Positions 12,765-21,895 of a DNA stretch of 64,000 bases are shown here, in pieces. A program made the position numbers and the translations under genes. The notes below the pieces were generated by a model. It searched no databases. It was given only the letters and a program-made list of their open reading frames with translations, and was not told the origin of the DNA. The stretch's first letter is position 1. Every line of letters begins with the position of its first letter. This DNA is from Aquilaria yunnanensis. Its lineage: Eukaryota; Streptophyta; Magnoliopsida; Malvales; Thymelaeaceae. The stretch is from the NCBI GenBank assembly GCA_039654915.1, contig CM077597.1:29486001-29550000 (forward strand), written 5' to 3'.

Positions 12765-13030
12765 TGTGGCAACGTGCGGGCCGTTTTCGGGAGTCGCCAC
12801 CAATCAGTTTTCTTAGGTCGATTGGTCACCTTAAAATTGGTCTGCGAGAGTTCGGGGATCGGGAGTACGGTTACGCTAAAACAATATTGTTATAGCGCCC
12901 AAAATTGGCACCTTAGATGATTTTAATTTTGTTTTACTTTGCTTTTAAATAATTTTCAGTTAACTTAGAAATTTTAACTGAATTAGTCGAAATGTGGATT
13001 TTTAAGTTAATTTGTATAGAATTTTATACT

Positions 13031-13247
13031 TCCGAACCATGGACTCTGCCGAGTCATTTGGACACGGAAGATTTGGATTCCGAACCATGGACTCTGCCGA
13101 GTCATTTGGACACGGAATTTGACGAAATTTTAATCAATTAATCCATATCATAAATATGGATTTTAATCTTTTTATTTAATTTATTTATTTTAAAAAGGTT
13201 GATATTTTCTAAACGGTAGATCCTGCCGGATCATCCGGATATGAAAA
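13031..13247. repeat. 39-bp palindromic LTR motif, three copies
   Basis: Copies at 13,031-13,069 and 13,079-13,117 are identical and contain GACTCTGCCGAGTC, a 5-bp inverted repeat around TGCC. A diverged copy lies at 13,209-13,247, and a fourth lies apart at about 14,067-14,105. The same set is present in the other element A LTR (27,091-27,129, 27,139-27,177, about 27,269-27,307 and 28,127-28,165). Element C's LTR has six. Confidence 0.85.
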
Positions 13248-13389
13248 TTAATTTAAATTTAATTTATTATTAGTTATTTAATTAATTATTAAATGTCCCA
13301 CATAGATCAAAATTTTCCGAAAATGTGATTTTTATTTTTTTTAATATGTCAAAACTAATTTTAGATTAATCATTTAAAAAAAATATATC

Positions 13390-13925
13390 TAATCTAAACA
13401 TATAATTATGCTTAACGTTATTTTCTAAGCTAATTCATGACTTTAATAATCCAAACAAAACTAAAAAAAAATAAGTAAAACAGTGGCTAATTTGTAAATC
13501 AGAACAATATTAGAGTCTCGAATAGACAAATCAAATAAGACCAGGGGCAAATTATTTATTAAAAATATTTATCTAACCGAATCACACAATTATCCTTAAT
13601 ATTAATTCTTTAAGTTTATTCATGCTCTTAATCAAATGAACAAAACAAAGACATAAAAGAAAATAAACATTAATGGCCAAATTGTAAATCAAAACAACCT
13701 TAGAGTCTCAAATAGACAAAAATCAAATAAATCCAGGGACAGATTATTTAAAGAAATATCTATGTATCCTAATCATATAATTAAGCTTAATGTTAATTTC
13801 TAAGCAAATTTATGCTTTTAATTATCTGAACAATTAATAAACATCAGTAAATCAATGGCCAGATTGTAAATCGAAACAAACATAGGGTCTCAAATAGGCA
13901 AATCAAAGGAATCCATAGGCTAAAA
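13390..13925. repeat. About 185-bp tandem repeat inside the LTR, three units
   Basis: The landmark 'ggcca.attgtaaatc.aaaca' with following 'agagtctcaaatagacaaa' occurs at about 13,484, 13,675 and 13,857, spacing 191 and 182 bp. Units are diverged. The same block is at about 27,450-27,985 in the other LTR. Confidence 0.8.
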
Positions 13926-15636
13926 ATTAATTATGCCCAAAATTATGGATCAAATCAGATCTGGATCGATAACGAGTCGGTTTACAATCCGAGTTTCATT
14001 TTTTTGTTTAATTTTTTTTACTTTCATTTTTTTTACTTTCGGGGCTTTAAATAAATGCAGTTAATATCCAAACCATGGATTCTAACCGAACTACCTGGAT
14101 ATGAATTCTGTAATTTATTATCATACTATATTCATTCAAGAGTTTTATTAAATCTACCCGGAATGATTTTTTAAATGGATCGTGAATATTAAATAATAAA
14201 TGAACTATCCTAAAATTAAATAGATAAAAAGGATGGATATAAAATTAAGTAAAACAATCTAGGTTATAATCCTACATGAATTTTATGACTAAATTTAATT
14301 AATGGCCAAAATAGACAAGTAAACAAAAGAGATTAAAGAAAAGAAAACAATAAAAACTTGCTGTAAGTGGTTAATCTGCAAAAGAGAATATGTTAGTGAC
14401 TTAAATGAACAAAATGAAGAAAACTAAGGATTAAACAAGGATGTTTACCCAAAAAAATTAAAAGAGCAGTCTTTGACTTTGGTCAAAAATTAAAAACGCG
14501 TCTGGCGTTTTTTACTTCTTCTTCCTTCTTCGTTTTTTTTTTTTGTTTTTTTTTCTTCAGGCGCGACGAGGGGGGGGTGCGTAGCTGGAGCGATGCACGA
14601 CGGCGGAGGGGCTGCTAGGCGCGGAAGAGGAGGGGAGATGGAGGGCGACGGGCGCGACGGGAGCGGAGGAGGCTGGTGGGAGGCAACACGGAGGCTGGCT
14701 GGACGGCAGGGAGCGAGGCGAGCAGGGGACGGGACGCGGCAGGGAAGGAGGCCGGAGACGGTGACTGGAGTGAGAGCAGCAGGCGGGCGGCAGACGTGGC
14801 GCTGAGCGGAGGGCGAGTGGGAAAGGAGGGCGAAGGCGTCGTCGAGGCGCGGTGGAGCTTGGGCAGGGGAGATGAGAGAGAGAGGGAGAGCATTTTTTTT
14901 TTTTTTGTGTGTGTGTGTGTTCTGAGAGAGAGAGAATAGAAACAGAGAGGGAGAAGAAACCGAGAGGGAGAAGGAGAAAGATCGAAACCGAGAGGGAGAG
15001 AGAGGGAGAGCGTTTTTTTAATTTTTTTTTTTTTTGTGTGTGTGCGTTGTCTGAGAGAGAGAGTAGAAACAGAGAGGGAGAAGAAACAGAGAGGGAGAAG
15101 GAGAAAGATCACTCAGAAAGGGAGAGAGAGAGAGAGGGAGAGCGTGAATGAGAGAGAGGATGAGAGAGAAGCTGATAGAGGAAGAAGAAGTTAGTGGAGG
15201 GAGAAGAGAGAGATGGAAGGCTAGCTCTCTTTCTGTGATAGCAGATTGAGAGCAGATAAGAAGGGGGGAAAAGAAGATTCTGGAGAGGGCGAGAAGAGAG
15301 AGGCGTGTGGGAGTGAAATATATAAATAATTAATTTTAATTTTAATTTTAATTAATAATTTTTTTAATAATGGAATAAGAAGATGCTAGAACCCCATTTT
15401 TTATTATTTTATTTTTATTATTTATTATTTATTTATCTATTATTATTATTATTATTTTATTTTATTTTATTATTATTATTATTTTCTTTTTTTTTTAAAA
15501 CAAAAAAAATGCCACCCTCCTAAGCTAATTGTTATCAATATATATATAATATATTTTCTTAGTTTTTTAATTTAATAAATTTTTAATTAATTTATTATTA
15601 TTATTAATGAAAGTCGGACGAAATTGGGTGTCAACA

Positions 15637-15649
15637 GCTGCCCCCCTTT
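15637..15649 (-). other. Polypurine tract of element A
   Basis: The minus strand reads AAAGGGGGGCAGC directly before the TGTTGACACC start of the 3' LTR. A purine tract in this place primes plus-strand DNA synthesis and confirms that the element runs on the minus strand. Confidence 0.85.
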
Positions 15650-15741
15650 GCATGCTTCATGGGACATGATGTATGCAAAGTCGTTACCAAATTTCGTTCG
15701 ACCTTAACTAGGCATTGAGAACCTTCTCGCCGCCTAAACTT

Positions 15742-17804
15742 TGAGGTTTAAGGAAAGATCCTTAGAACCTCTAACGATAGGAAATGTTCTATCGTTGTAA
15801 GATGGACTGAATGATTGATTGTTTGTTTGAGGTTTAAGGAAAGGTCCTTAGAACCTCTAACGATAGGAAAGGTTCTATCGTTGTAAGATGGACTGAATGA
15901 TTGATTGTTTGTTTGAGGTTAAGGAAAGGTCCTTAGAACCTCTAACGATAGGAAAGGTTCTATCGTTGTAAGATGGACTGAATGATTGATTGTTTGTTTG
16001 AGGTTTAAGGAAAGGTCCTTAGAACCTCTAACGATAGAAAAAGTTCTATCGTTGTAAGATGGACTGAATGATTGATTGTTTGTTTGAGGTTTAAGGAAAA
16101 GTCCTTAGAACCTCTAACGATAGGAAAGGTTCTATCGTTGTAAGATGGACTGAATGATTGATTGATTGTTTGTTTGAGGTTAAGGAAAGGTCCTTAGAAC
16201 CTCTAACGATAGGAAAGGTTCTATCGTTGTAAGATGGACTGAATGATTGATTGTTTGTTTGAGGTTAAGGAAAGGTCCTTAGAACCTCTAACGATAGGAA
16301 AGGTTCTATCGTTGTAAGATGGACTGAATGATTGTTTGTTTGTTTGAGGTTAAGGAAAGGTCCTTAGAACCTCTAACGATAGGAAATGTTCTATCGTTGT
16401 AAGATGGACTGAATGATTGATTATTTGTTTGAGGTTTAAGGAAAGGTCCTTAGAACCTCTAACGATAGGAAAGGTCCTATCGTTGTAAGATGGACTGAAT
16501 GATTGTTTGTTTGTTTGAGGTTTAAGGAAAGGTCCTTAGAACCTCTAACGATAGGAAATGTTCTATCGTTGTAAGATGGACTGAATGATTGATTGTTTGT
16601 TTGAGGTTAAGGAAAGGTCCTTAGAACCTCTAACGATAGGAAAGGTTCTATCGTTGTAAGATGGACTGAATGATTGATTGTTTGTTTGAGGTTTAAGGAA
16701 AGATCCTTAGAACCTCTAACGATAGGAAAGGTTCTATCGTTATAAGATGGACTGAATGATTGATTGTTTGTTTGAGGTTTAAGGAAAGGTCCTTAGAACC
16801 TCTAATGATAGGAAAGGTTCTATCGTTGTAAGATGGACTGAATGATTGTTTGTTTGTTTGAGGTTTAAGGAAAGGTCCTTAGAACCTCTAACGATAGGAA
16901 AGGTTCTATCGTTGTAAGATGGACTGAATGATTGATTGTTTGTTTGAGGTTAAGGAAAGGTCCTTAGAACCTCTAACGATAGGTAAGGTTCTATCGTTGT
17001 AAGATGGACTGAATGATTGATTGTTTGTTTGAGGTTTAAGGAAAGGTCCTTAGAACCTCTAACGATAGGAAAGGTTCTATCGTTGTAAGATGGACTGAAT
17101 GATTGATTGTTTGTTTGAGGTTTAAGGAAAGGTCCTTAGAACCTCTAACGATAGGAAAGGTTCTATCGTTGTAAGATGGACTGAATGATTGATTGTTTGT
17201 TTGTTTGAGGTTAAGGAAAGGTCCTTAGAACCTCTAACGATAGGAAAGGTTCTATCGTTGTAAGATGGACTGAATGATTGATTGTTTGTTTGAGGTTAAG
17301 GAAAGGTCCTTAGAACCTCTAACGATAGGAAAGGTTCTATTGTTGTAAGATGGACTGAATGATTGATTGTTTGTTTGAGGTTTAAGGAAAGGTCCTTAGA
17401 ACCTCTAACGATAGGAAAGGTTCTATCGTTGTAAGATGGACTGAATGATTGATTGTTTGTTTGAGGTTTAAGGAAAGGTCCTTAGAACCTCTAACGATAG
17501 GAAAGGTTCTATCGTTGTAAGATGGACTGAATGATTGATTGTTTGTTTGTTTAAGGTTAAGGAAAGGTCCTTAGAACCTCTAACGATAGGAAAGGTTCTA
17601 TCGTTGTAAGATGGACTGAATGATTGATTGTTTGTTTGAGGTTAAGGAAAGGTCCTTAGAACCTCTAACGATAGGAAAGGTTCTATCGTTGTAAGATGGA
17701 CTGAATGATTGATTGTTTGTTTGAGGTTAAGGAAAGGTCCTTAGAACCTCTAACGATAGGAAAGGTTCTATCGTTGTAAGATGGACTGAATGATTGATTG
17801 TTTG
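15742..17804 (-). repeat. Satellite array type I, 24 units of about 86 bp
   Basis: About 24 highly similar head-to-tail units, spacing mostly 84-90 bp. Each unit carries two inverted repeats: GAGGTT...AACCTC around AAGGACC-type sequence, and AACGATAG-8 nt-CTATCGTT with a perfect 8-bp stem. Units differ by few substitutions and by GATT/GTTT copy number in the tail. In element sense this lies just upstream of the polypurine tract, where Tat-group elements are known to hold hypervariable tandem repeats. No open frame runs through it. Confidence 0.95.
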
Positions 17805-18372
17805 AGGTTAAGGAACTCTCCTTAGAACCTTGACGATAGGAACTCTCCTATCGTTGCAAGTTTGAGGTTAAGGGCCCTACCTTAGAACCTCTGCGATAAG
17901 AACTCTCTTATCGTTTAAGAAAAATTAATGATTTTGAGGTTAAGGGTCCTACCTTAGAACCTCGACGATAGGAACTCTCCTATCGTTTGAAGGAAAATTG
18001 TTTGAATGAGGTTAAGGGTCCTACCTTAGAACCTCGACGATAGGAACTCTCCTATCGTTTGAAGGAAGATTGATGATTTTGAGGTTAAGGGCCCTACCTT
18101 AAAACCTCGACGATAGGAACTCTCCTTATCGTTTTAAGGAAAATTGATTGTTTTGAGGTTAAGGGTCCTACCTTAGAACCTCGACGATAGGAACTCTCCT
18201 ATCGTTTGAAGGAAAATTGATTGTTTTGAGGTGAAGGGTCCTACCTTAGAACCTCGACGATAGGAACTCTCCTATCGTTTGAAGGAAGATTGATGATTTT
18301 GAGGTCAAGGGTCCTACCTTAGAACCTCGACGATAGGAACTCTCCTATCGTTTGAAGGAAAATTGATGGATG
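17805..18372 (-). repeat. Satellite array type II, 8 units of about 72 bp
   Basis: Continues type I with a shorter, diverged unit. GAGGTTAAGGGTCCTACC...AACCTC is followed by CGATAGGAACTCTCCTATCG, so the second stem is kept and the loop differs. Unit starts are at about 17,805, 17,863, 17,935, 18,007, 18,080, 18,157, 18,228 and 18,300. Confidence 0.9.
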
Positions 18373-18500
18373 TCGAGGTAAAGGTTCCATCCTTAAAATC
18401 TCGAATTGATTGATTGATCTTGAGGCAAAGGTTCCATCCTTAAAACCTCGGATTGATTGATTGATTTCGAGGCAAAGGTTCCATCCTTAAAACCCCGATG
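18373..18500 (-). repeat. Satellite array type III, about 3 units of 47 bp
   Basis: Three short units (GAGGYAAAGGTTCCATCC, then AAAATCTCGA-type text and GATTGATTGAT). They keep only the first inverted repeat of the larger units. They look like the oldest or most reduced form at the array edge. Confidence 0.8.
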
Positions 18501-19070
18501 ATGAAAATTGATTGTTTTTGAAATTGATTTGGATTGTGGAGAAAAACTCTTTTCTCCTTTTTAAGTACCTCAGACAGTCGAAGTTGAAATGTTCTATTCG
18601 GAAGTGTGAATTTTCATAATAGGTGAGTGCAGAAATTTAGACTTCGATAAGATGAGTGAATCTTGATGATGATAATAACACTGACAAATTATGTAAAGGG
18701 AACGGATGTTTGGAATCAATATCCAAGGTTCATCTAATATTTTCTTCAGTAAATATAGATTCCCTTGTGAGATATGTCATCCAAATAAGGTTAAAGCTTA
18801 ACTACCCCAAAATGTTATGCCTAGTAGACCTAATAGGATGCGTCTCAAGAGTAACAAAAATTACTCTTTACTCAGCCATTCCAACCTAAAGGCATTGTCC
18901 TATGGTTTTAATATCAGAATGGGTGAAACTATCTTATAAAAAAAGAAATTCCCTGAAAAGAAAAATTGAAACGTGAAAGAAAATGCTGATAATTAAAACG
19001 AAAGGACAAGAAAAACAGATCAGATCGCTTCTTTCTTCCATAATACTTCAACAGGGTGAGTAGAGGACCA
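18501..19070. other. Spacer between satellite array and LOG-like gene
   Basis: No credible gene. The 77-residue plus-strand frame at 18,656-18,889 runs antisense to the element and has no motif. In element sense this would be the 3' flank of the LOG-like gene. Confidence 0.5.
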
Positions 19071-19700
19071 TTATGGGAGTGAACTGGTCGGGAAAGACTG
19101 TCGTGTCCAGTCTATCTGAATCATTGCTGGATCTGGTTCAGGAACAAAAGCTTGTATTTTATCTAGCAATTCTTCAGCAGTTGTTGCGGATATTATAATT
19201 CGCCGTGCCACTCTTGATATGAAATTCTTCTGCATAGCATAATCCATAAAAGCTATCAGACCTGTAAAGAAATTGTTAACATTTAAAAGCCCAATGGGTT
19301 TTTTATGCAAATTAAGTTGGGCCATGGAAGCAATTTGAAAGACTTCTCCCAATGTGCTAAAACCACCTGGTAGAGCGATAAAAGCATCAGCATTTAAAAG
19401 CATTTGTAACACACGCTCTTGCAAATTTTTAACCACTAATTCTTCTCCAATCGTGCCCCCAGAAACAAATTTCAAAGGTCCAGGGATGATGCCTAAAACT
19501 TGACTTCCTCCTAAAGATGCTGCTGATGCTACAGCTCCCATTAATCCGACACTACCTCCTCCATAAACTAAATGTATTTTTCGCTCAGCTAATACTCTAC
19601 CCAAATGGTTGGCTGCCTTTAAATACTCTTCATCTTTTCCAGGAAAAGCCCCAGAAAATACACAAATACTTCGGGATTTACGAGTTGGGGTTTTCTCCAT
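19071..19700 (-). CDS. LOG-like cytokinin riboside 5'-monophosphate phosphoribohydrolase
   Basis: A 209-residue protein of the LOG family. LOG enzymes release active cytokinin bases from their riboside monophosphates in one step, in cytosol and nucleus. Seen: a Rossmann-like start (V-F-S-G, residues 14-17), Y-G-G-G-S-V-G-L-M-G at 46-55, the conserved Arg at 96, and the nucleotide-binding loop P-G-G-F-S-T-L-G-E at 111-119. The family consensus for that loop is PGGxGTxxE. Here the second Gly run is altered (G to S at 115) and the usual Glu at 118 is Gly, but Arg96 and Glu119, the likely catalytic pair, remain. Length matches plant LOGs (about 210-230), yet there is no intron, whereas plant LOG genes normally have several. 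That fits capture of a cDNA by element A. The ATG at 19,698-19,700 has a TATA box about 40 bp upstream. Activity is uncertain because of the loop changes. Confidence 0.88.
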   Translation of the reverse strand: MEKTPTRKSRSICVFSGAFPGKDEEYLKAANHLGRVLAERKIHLVYGGGSVGLMGAVASAASLGGSQVLGIIPGPLKFVSGGTIGEELVVKNLQERVLQMLLNADAFIALPGGFSTLGEVFQIASMAQLNLHKKPIGLLNVNNFFTGLIAFMDYAMQKNFISRVARRIIISATTAEELLDKIQAFVPEPDPAMIQIDWTRQSFPTSSLP

Positions 19701-19740
19701 TCCTATCCTTACCCATGTGAGAAAAGAAGAAAAGAGGATA

Positions 19741-19748
19741 TATTTATA
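19741..19748 (-). promoter_or_regulatory. TATA box of the LOG-like gene
   Basis: The minus strand reads TATAAATA, 41 bp before the ATG. The surrounding sequence (CTATAAATAT upstream, then a 'cattattg..' and 'cagta.tcacgactatggctca' module) matches the regions upstream of the first two small Cys4-protein genes. The implied 5' UTR is very short, around 10-15 nt. Confidence 0.6.
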
Positions 19749-19780
19749 GAGATGAAAAGATAAAGTAATAATTTTATTCT

Positions 19781-20260
19781 CAAGAGTGGATACATTATTG
19801 CCAGCTATACACAGTAGTCACGACTATGGCTCAGGTCGGGAGTGGGTACATTATCATCAAAAGAGGAGGAAAATTTCAAAAGCAACTAAAATATACAGTA
19901 GTCGCGATTGTAGCTTATGTCAGGAGTAGGTACGTGATTGTCGGAAGTGAAGGAAAATTTCAAAAGTGGCAGCTAAATACAGTAGTCCGTGTCAGGAGTG
20001 GGTACATTATTGCCAAAGGAGGAGGAAAATTTCAAAAGCAACAGCTAGCATGTACAGTATCATGACTATGGCTCATGTCAGGAGTGGATACATTATCGCC
20101 GAAAGGGGAGGAAAATTTCAAAAGCGACAGCTAGCACGTACAGTAATCGTGACGTTGGTTCACGTCAGGAGTGGATACATTATTACCAAAAGGGGAGGAA
20201 AATTTCAAAAGCGACAGCTAGCACGTACAGTAATCGTGACTTTGATCCTCGTCTTCCACT
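19781..20260. repeat. Six-unit promoter-module repeat
   Basis: Unit starts at about 19,781, 19,836, 19,918, 19,990, 20,077 and 20,164, the last two spaced 87 bp. The unit contains GTCAGGAGTGGATACATTAT, GGAGGAAAATTTCAAAAGC, CAGCTAGCACGTACAGTA and a final ATCGTGAC. Single diverged copies of the same unit lie upstream of the two other small genes (about 20,940-21,030 and 21,775-21,860), so the array grew from a shared upstream module. It lies 5' of the LOG-like gene and 3' of the first Cys4-protein gene. Repetitive plus-strand frames through it are a result of unit lengths divisible by three. Confidence 0.85.
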
Positions 20261-20292
20261 GGCTTTGCGTCCAGTAATGGCTTCAATGCTTT

Positions 20293-20841
20293 CTATGAAT
20301 CGGTGATTTGCATCTCATCTAGCTTTCTCACAAACTGGCAAACAGGGTCGTTTAGGGTCAGATTCCCAAGACTGTAACGATCTCGTTCTTTTTGAAAAAT
20401 TATACATAATCCAACAACCTCAAATTGCACTATTCCGCAAGAATGCGCTTCAAGAACCTCTCGAATATCTTCTAGAGATTCCTTATGCAAGCCATTCTTA
20501 ATGAATCTTATTCTATCATTACGATTTCTGGTGATCACTCCTAGAGAACGACATTTATTGCCGCAAATCCACCATCCACAATTATGACAAACGCCAAGCC
20601 TCTTTGCTCTTCTTTTTTTGGCATAAGCGCTTTTACCAAAGCCGGGCATACGGGGAAAGAACGCTTCTGGAACTTCACCAGCTGAACGAACCTTAGCTTC
20701 AATTAGCCACCGCACATTATCAGGAATGCCTTTGTGCATAAATACTCTGAATCGTTCACATCTAGCTTGATAAATCTTTTTAAGAACATTTATTGGGAAG
20801 GAAGGAAAATACTTTCGTAGGGCGGAAAGAGAAGACTCCAT
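20293..20841 (-). CDS. Carlavirus NABP-like basic Cys4 protein, copy 1
   Basis: 182 residues, about 70% identical by eye to copy 3. Seen: an N-terminal Leu/Ile-rich region (about 5-60), G-K-S-A-Y at 69-73, a basic run K75-R81, then a Cys4 knuckle C85-X2-C88-X4-C93-X3-C97, then F-I-K-N-G near 113-117 and a C-terminal extension ending near a conserved N-D-P-V-C-Q. The order G-(K/R)-S-x-Y, basic run, cysteine cluster and F-I-x-x-G resembles the cysteine-rich nucleic-acid-binding protein of carlaviruses (Pfam Carla_C4), which in viruses binds RNA or DNA and can suppress RNA silencing. The homology is my recognition and is untested. The open frame extends five codons further upstream to a non-ATG codon. 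I chose the ATG at 20,839-20,841 because it aligns with the starts of both other copies. Its knuckle has Trp at 90 where the others have Arg. Confidence 0.7.
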   Translation of the reverse strand: MESSLSALRKYFPSFPINVLKKIYQARCERFRVFMHKGIPDNVRWLIEAKVRSAGEVPEAFFPRMPGFGKSAYAKKRRAKRLGVCHNCGWWICGNKCRSLGVITRNRNDRIRFIKNGLHKESLEDIREVLEAHSCGIVQFEVVGLCIIFQKERDRYSLGNLTLNDPVCQFVRKLDEMQITDS

Positions 20842-20899
20842 TGATGAAGGAGGCAAAGAAAGAAATTAGTGATTGTAGGAAACGAAAATAACTAACACA

Positions 20900-20907
20900 T
20901 ATTTATA
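20900..20907 (-). promoter_or_regulatory. TATA box of Cys4-protein copy 1
   Basis: The minus strand reads TATAAATA in the context ATCACTATAAATATG, 59 bp before the ATG. The context is shared with copy 2 and the LOG-like gene. Confidence 0.55.
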
Positions 20908-21057
20908 GTGATGAAAGGGATAATGCGTTAATTACACTTACAGAAGCAAGTACATTATTGTCAAAAGAAAAGACAAATGACAGCTTATATGTACAGCAAT
21001 CATGACTGTGGCTCTCATCTTCCACTGATTTATGTCCAGTAATGGCTTCAATGCCTT

Positions 21058-21606
21058 CTATAAGTCGGGGATTTGCTTCCCATCCAGTTTCCTTACAAAC
21101 TGACAAACAGGGTCGTTTAAAGTCACATTCCCAAGACTGTAACGGTTTCATTCTTTATGGTAAGTCCTCCACAATTTGACAATTTGACCTTGCACTTTTC
21201 CACAAGAATGCGTTTCAAGAGTCTCTCGGATATCTTCCAGAGATTCCTTACGCATGCCATTCTTAATGAATTTTCTTTTATCTTCACGATTTGTGGAGAT
21301 GTATCCTAAAGAGCGACATTTAGTATTACAATTCCATCGCCCACATTTATAACACACGCCTAGTCTCTTTGCTCTTCGCCTTTTGGCATAACGACTTTTA
21401 CCTAAACCGGGCATGCGGGGCATAAATGCATCTGGAACTTCACCCGCCAAACGGACCTTAGCTTCAATTATCCACTGCACATTATCGGGAATGCCTTTGC
21501 GTGTAAAAACTCTGATTCTTTCACATCTAGCAAGGTAGATCTTTTTAAGAACTTTTATTGGAAGGGAAGGAAAGTATTTTCGCAGTGCAGAAAGAGTAGA
21601 ATCCAT
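21058..21606 (-). pseudogene. Carlavirus NABP-like basic Cys4 protein, copy 2, premature stop
   Basis: Second tandem copy, starting at the ATG at 21,604-21,606. The first 152 codons are open and keep all landmarks: basic run, C85-X2-C88-X4-C93-X3-C97 and F-I-K-N-G. Codon 153 (21,148-21,150) is TGA where copy 3 has CGA, a typical CpG transition. The frame beyond it stays aligned with copies 1 and 3 to a normal stop at 21,058-21,060, with no frameshift. The product would therefore lack only the C-terminal 30 residues and could still contain the whole knuckle. A 82-residue open frame at 20,903-21,151 is an out-of-frame shadow. The call of pseudogene is cautious, since a truncated protein may be functional. 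Confidence 0.7.
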
Positions 21607-21725
21607 TGATGAGAGAAGAATTTGAGAGAAGAGGGAAATGAATCAGTTATTGTAAGAGACTGGAATAACCGAATTTAGAAGTCACGGGGTATCTTATCCG
21701 CTGCTTAATCAGAAGGAAGAACACG

Positions 21726-21733
21726 CATTTATA
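21726..21733 (-). promoter_or_regulatory. TATA box of Cys4-protein copy 2
   Basis: The minus strand reads TATAAATG within ATCACTATAAATGCG, about 120 bp before the ATG. It is shared with the copy 1 and LOG-like upstream modules. Copy 3 has no equivalent TATA box in its homologous upstream stretch. Confidence 0.5.
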
Positions 21734-21895
21734 GTGATGAAAAGGGATAACGTGTCGATTACACTTGGGGGAGCATGTACATCTGTCAAAAGAAAATGCA
21801 AACTTTTCCAAGTATAACAAACTGTATGTACAGTAATTGTGACTGTGACTCACATCTTTCACTGGCTTTACGTCTAGTAACGGCATTAACGGCTT

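Larger units (their letters stand above)
12765..15636 (-). repeat. Element A 3' LTR
   Basis: 2,872 bp, starting TGTTGACACC and ending GTTGCCACA when read on the minus strand. Compared by eye with the other LTR it shows about ten substitutions plus small length changes in homopolymers and GT/GA runs. In sense order it has an AT-rich head, a pyrimidine-rich (CT) block, a GC-rich island (about 14,560-14,870), a conserved 3'-splice-site-like text at about 14,375-14,385, three diverged copies of a roughly 185-bp repeat and four copies of a palindromic 39-bp motif. Arg/Gly-rich and Ser/Pro-rich open frames in the GC island are compositional. Confidence 0.95.

Noticed and set aside
14593..15151. Arg/Gly-rich and Ser/Leu-rich frames in the element A LTR, and their twins at 28,656-29,002
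   Set aside because: They come from the GC island and the GA/CT runs, occur in several frames on both strands and contain no domain.
15742..18500. CRISPR-like array of repeats
   Set aside because: Whole units repeat head to tail without unique spacers, and the context is a plant retrotransposon.
19826..20277. Two plus-strand frames with a repeating peptide (V-R-S-G-Y-I-I...)
   Set aside because: The repetition follows from near-identical 87-bp DNA units whose length is divisible by three, and the frames are antisense to the element.
20842..20856. Five-codon N-terminal extension of Cys4-protein copy 1
   Set aside because: It starts at a non-ATG codon, and the ATG at 20,839-20,841 aligns with the starts of the other two copies.
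20903..21151. 82-residue minus-strand frame as a separate gene
   Set aside because: It runs out of frame through the 3' end of copy 2 and its flank. The continuation of copy 2 lies in the original frame.
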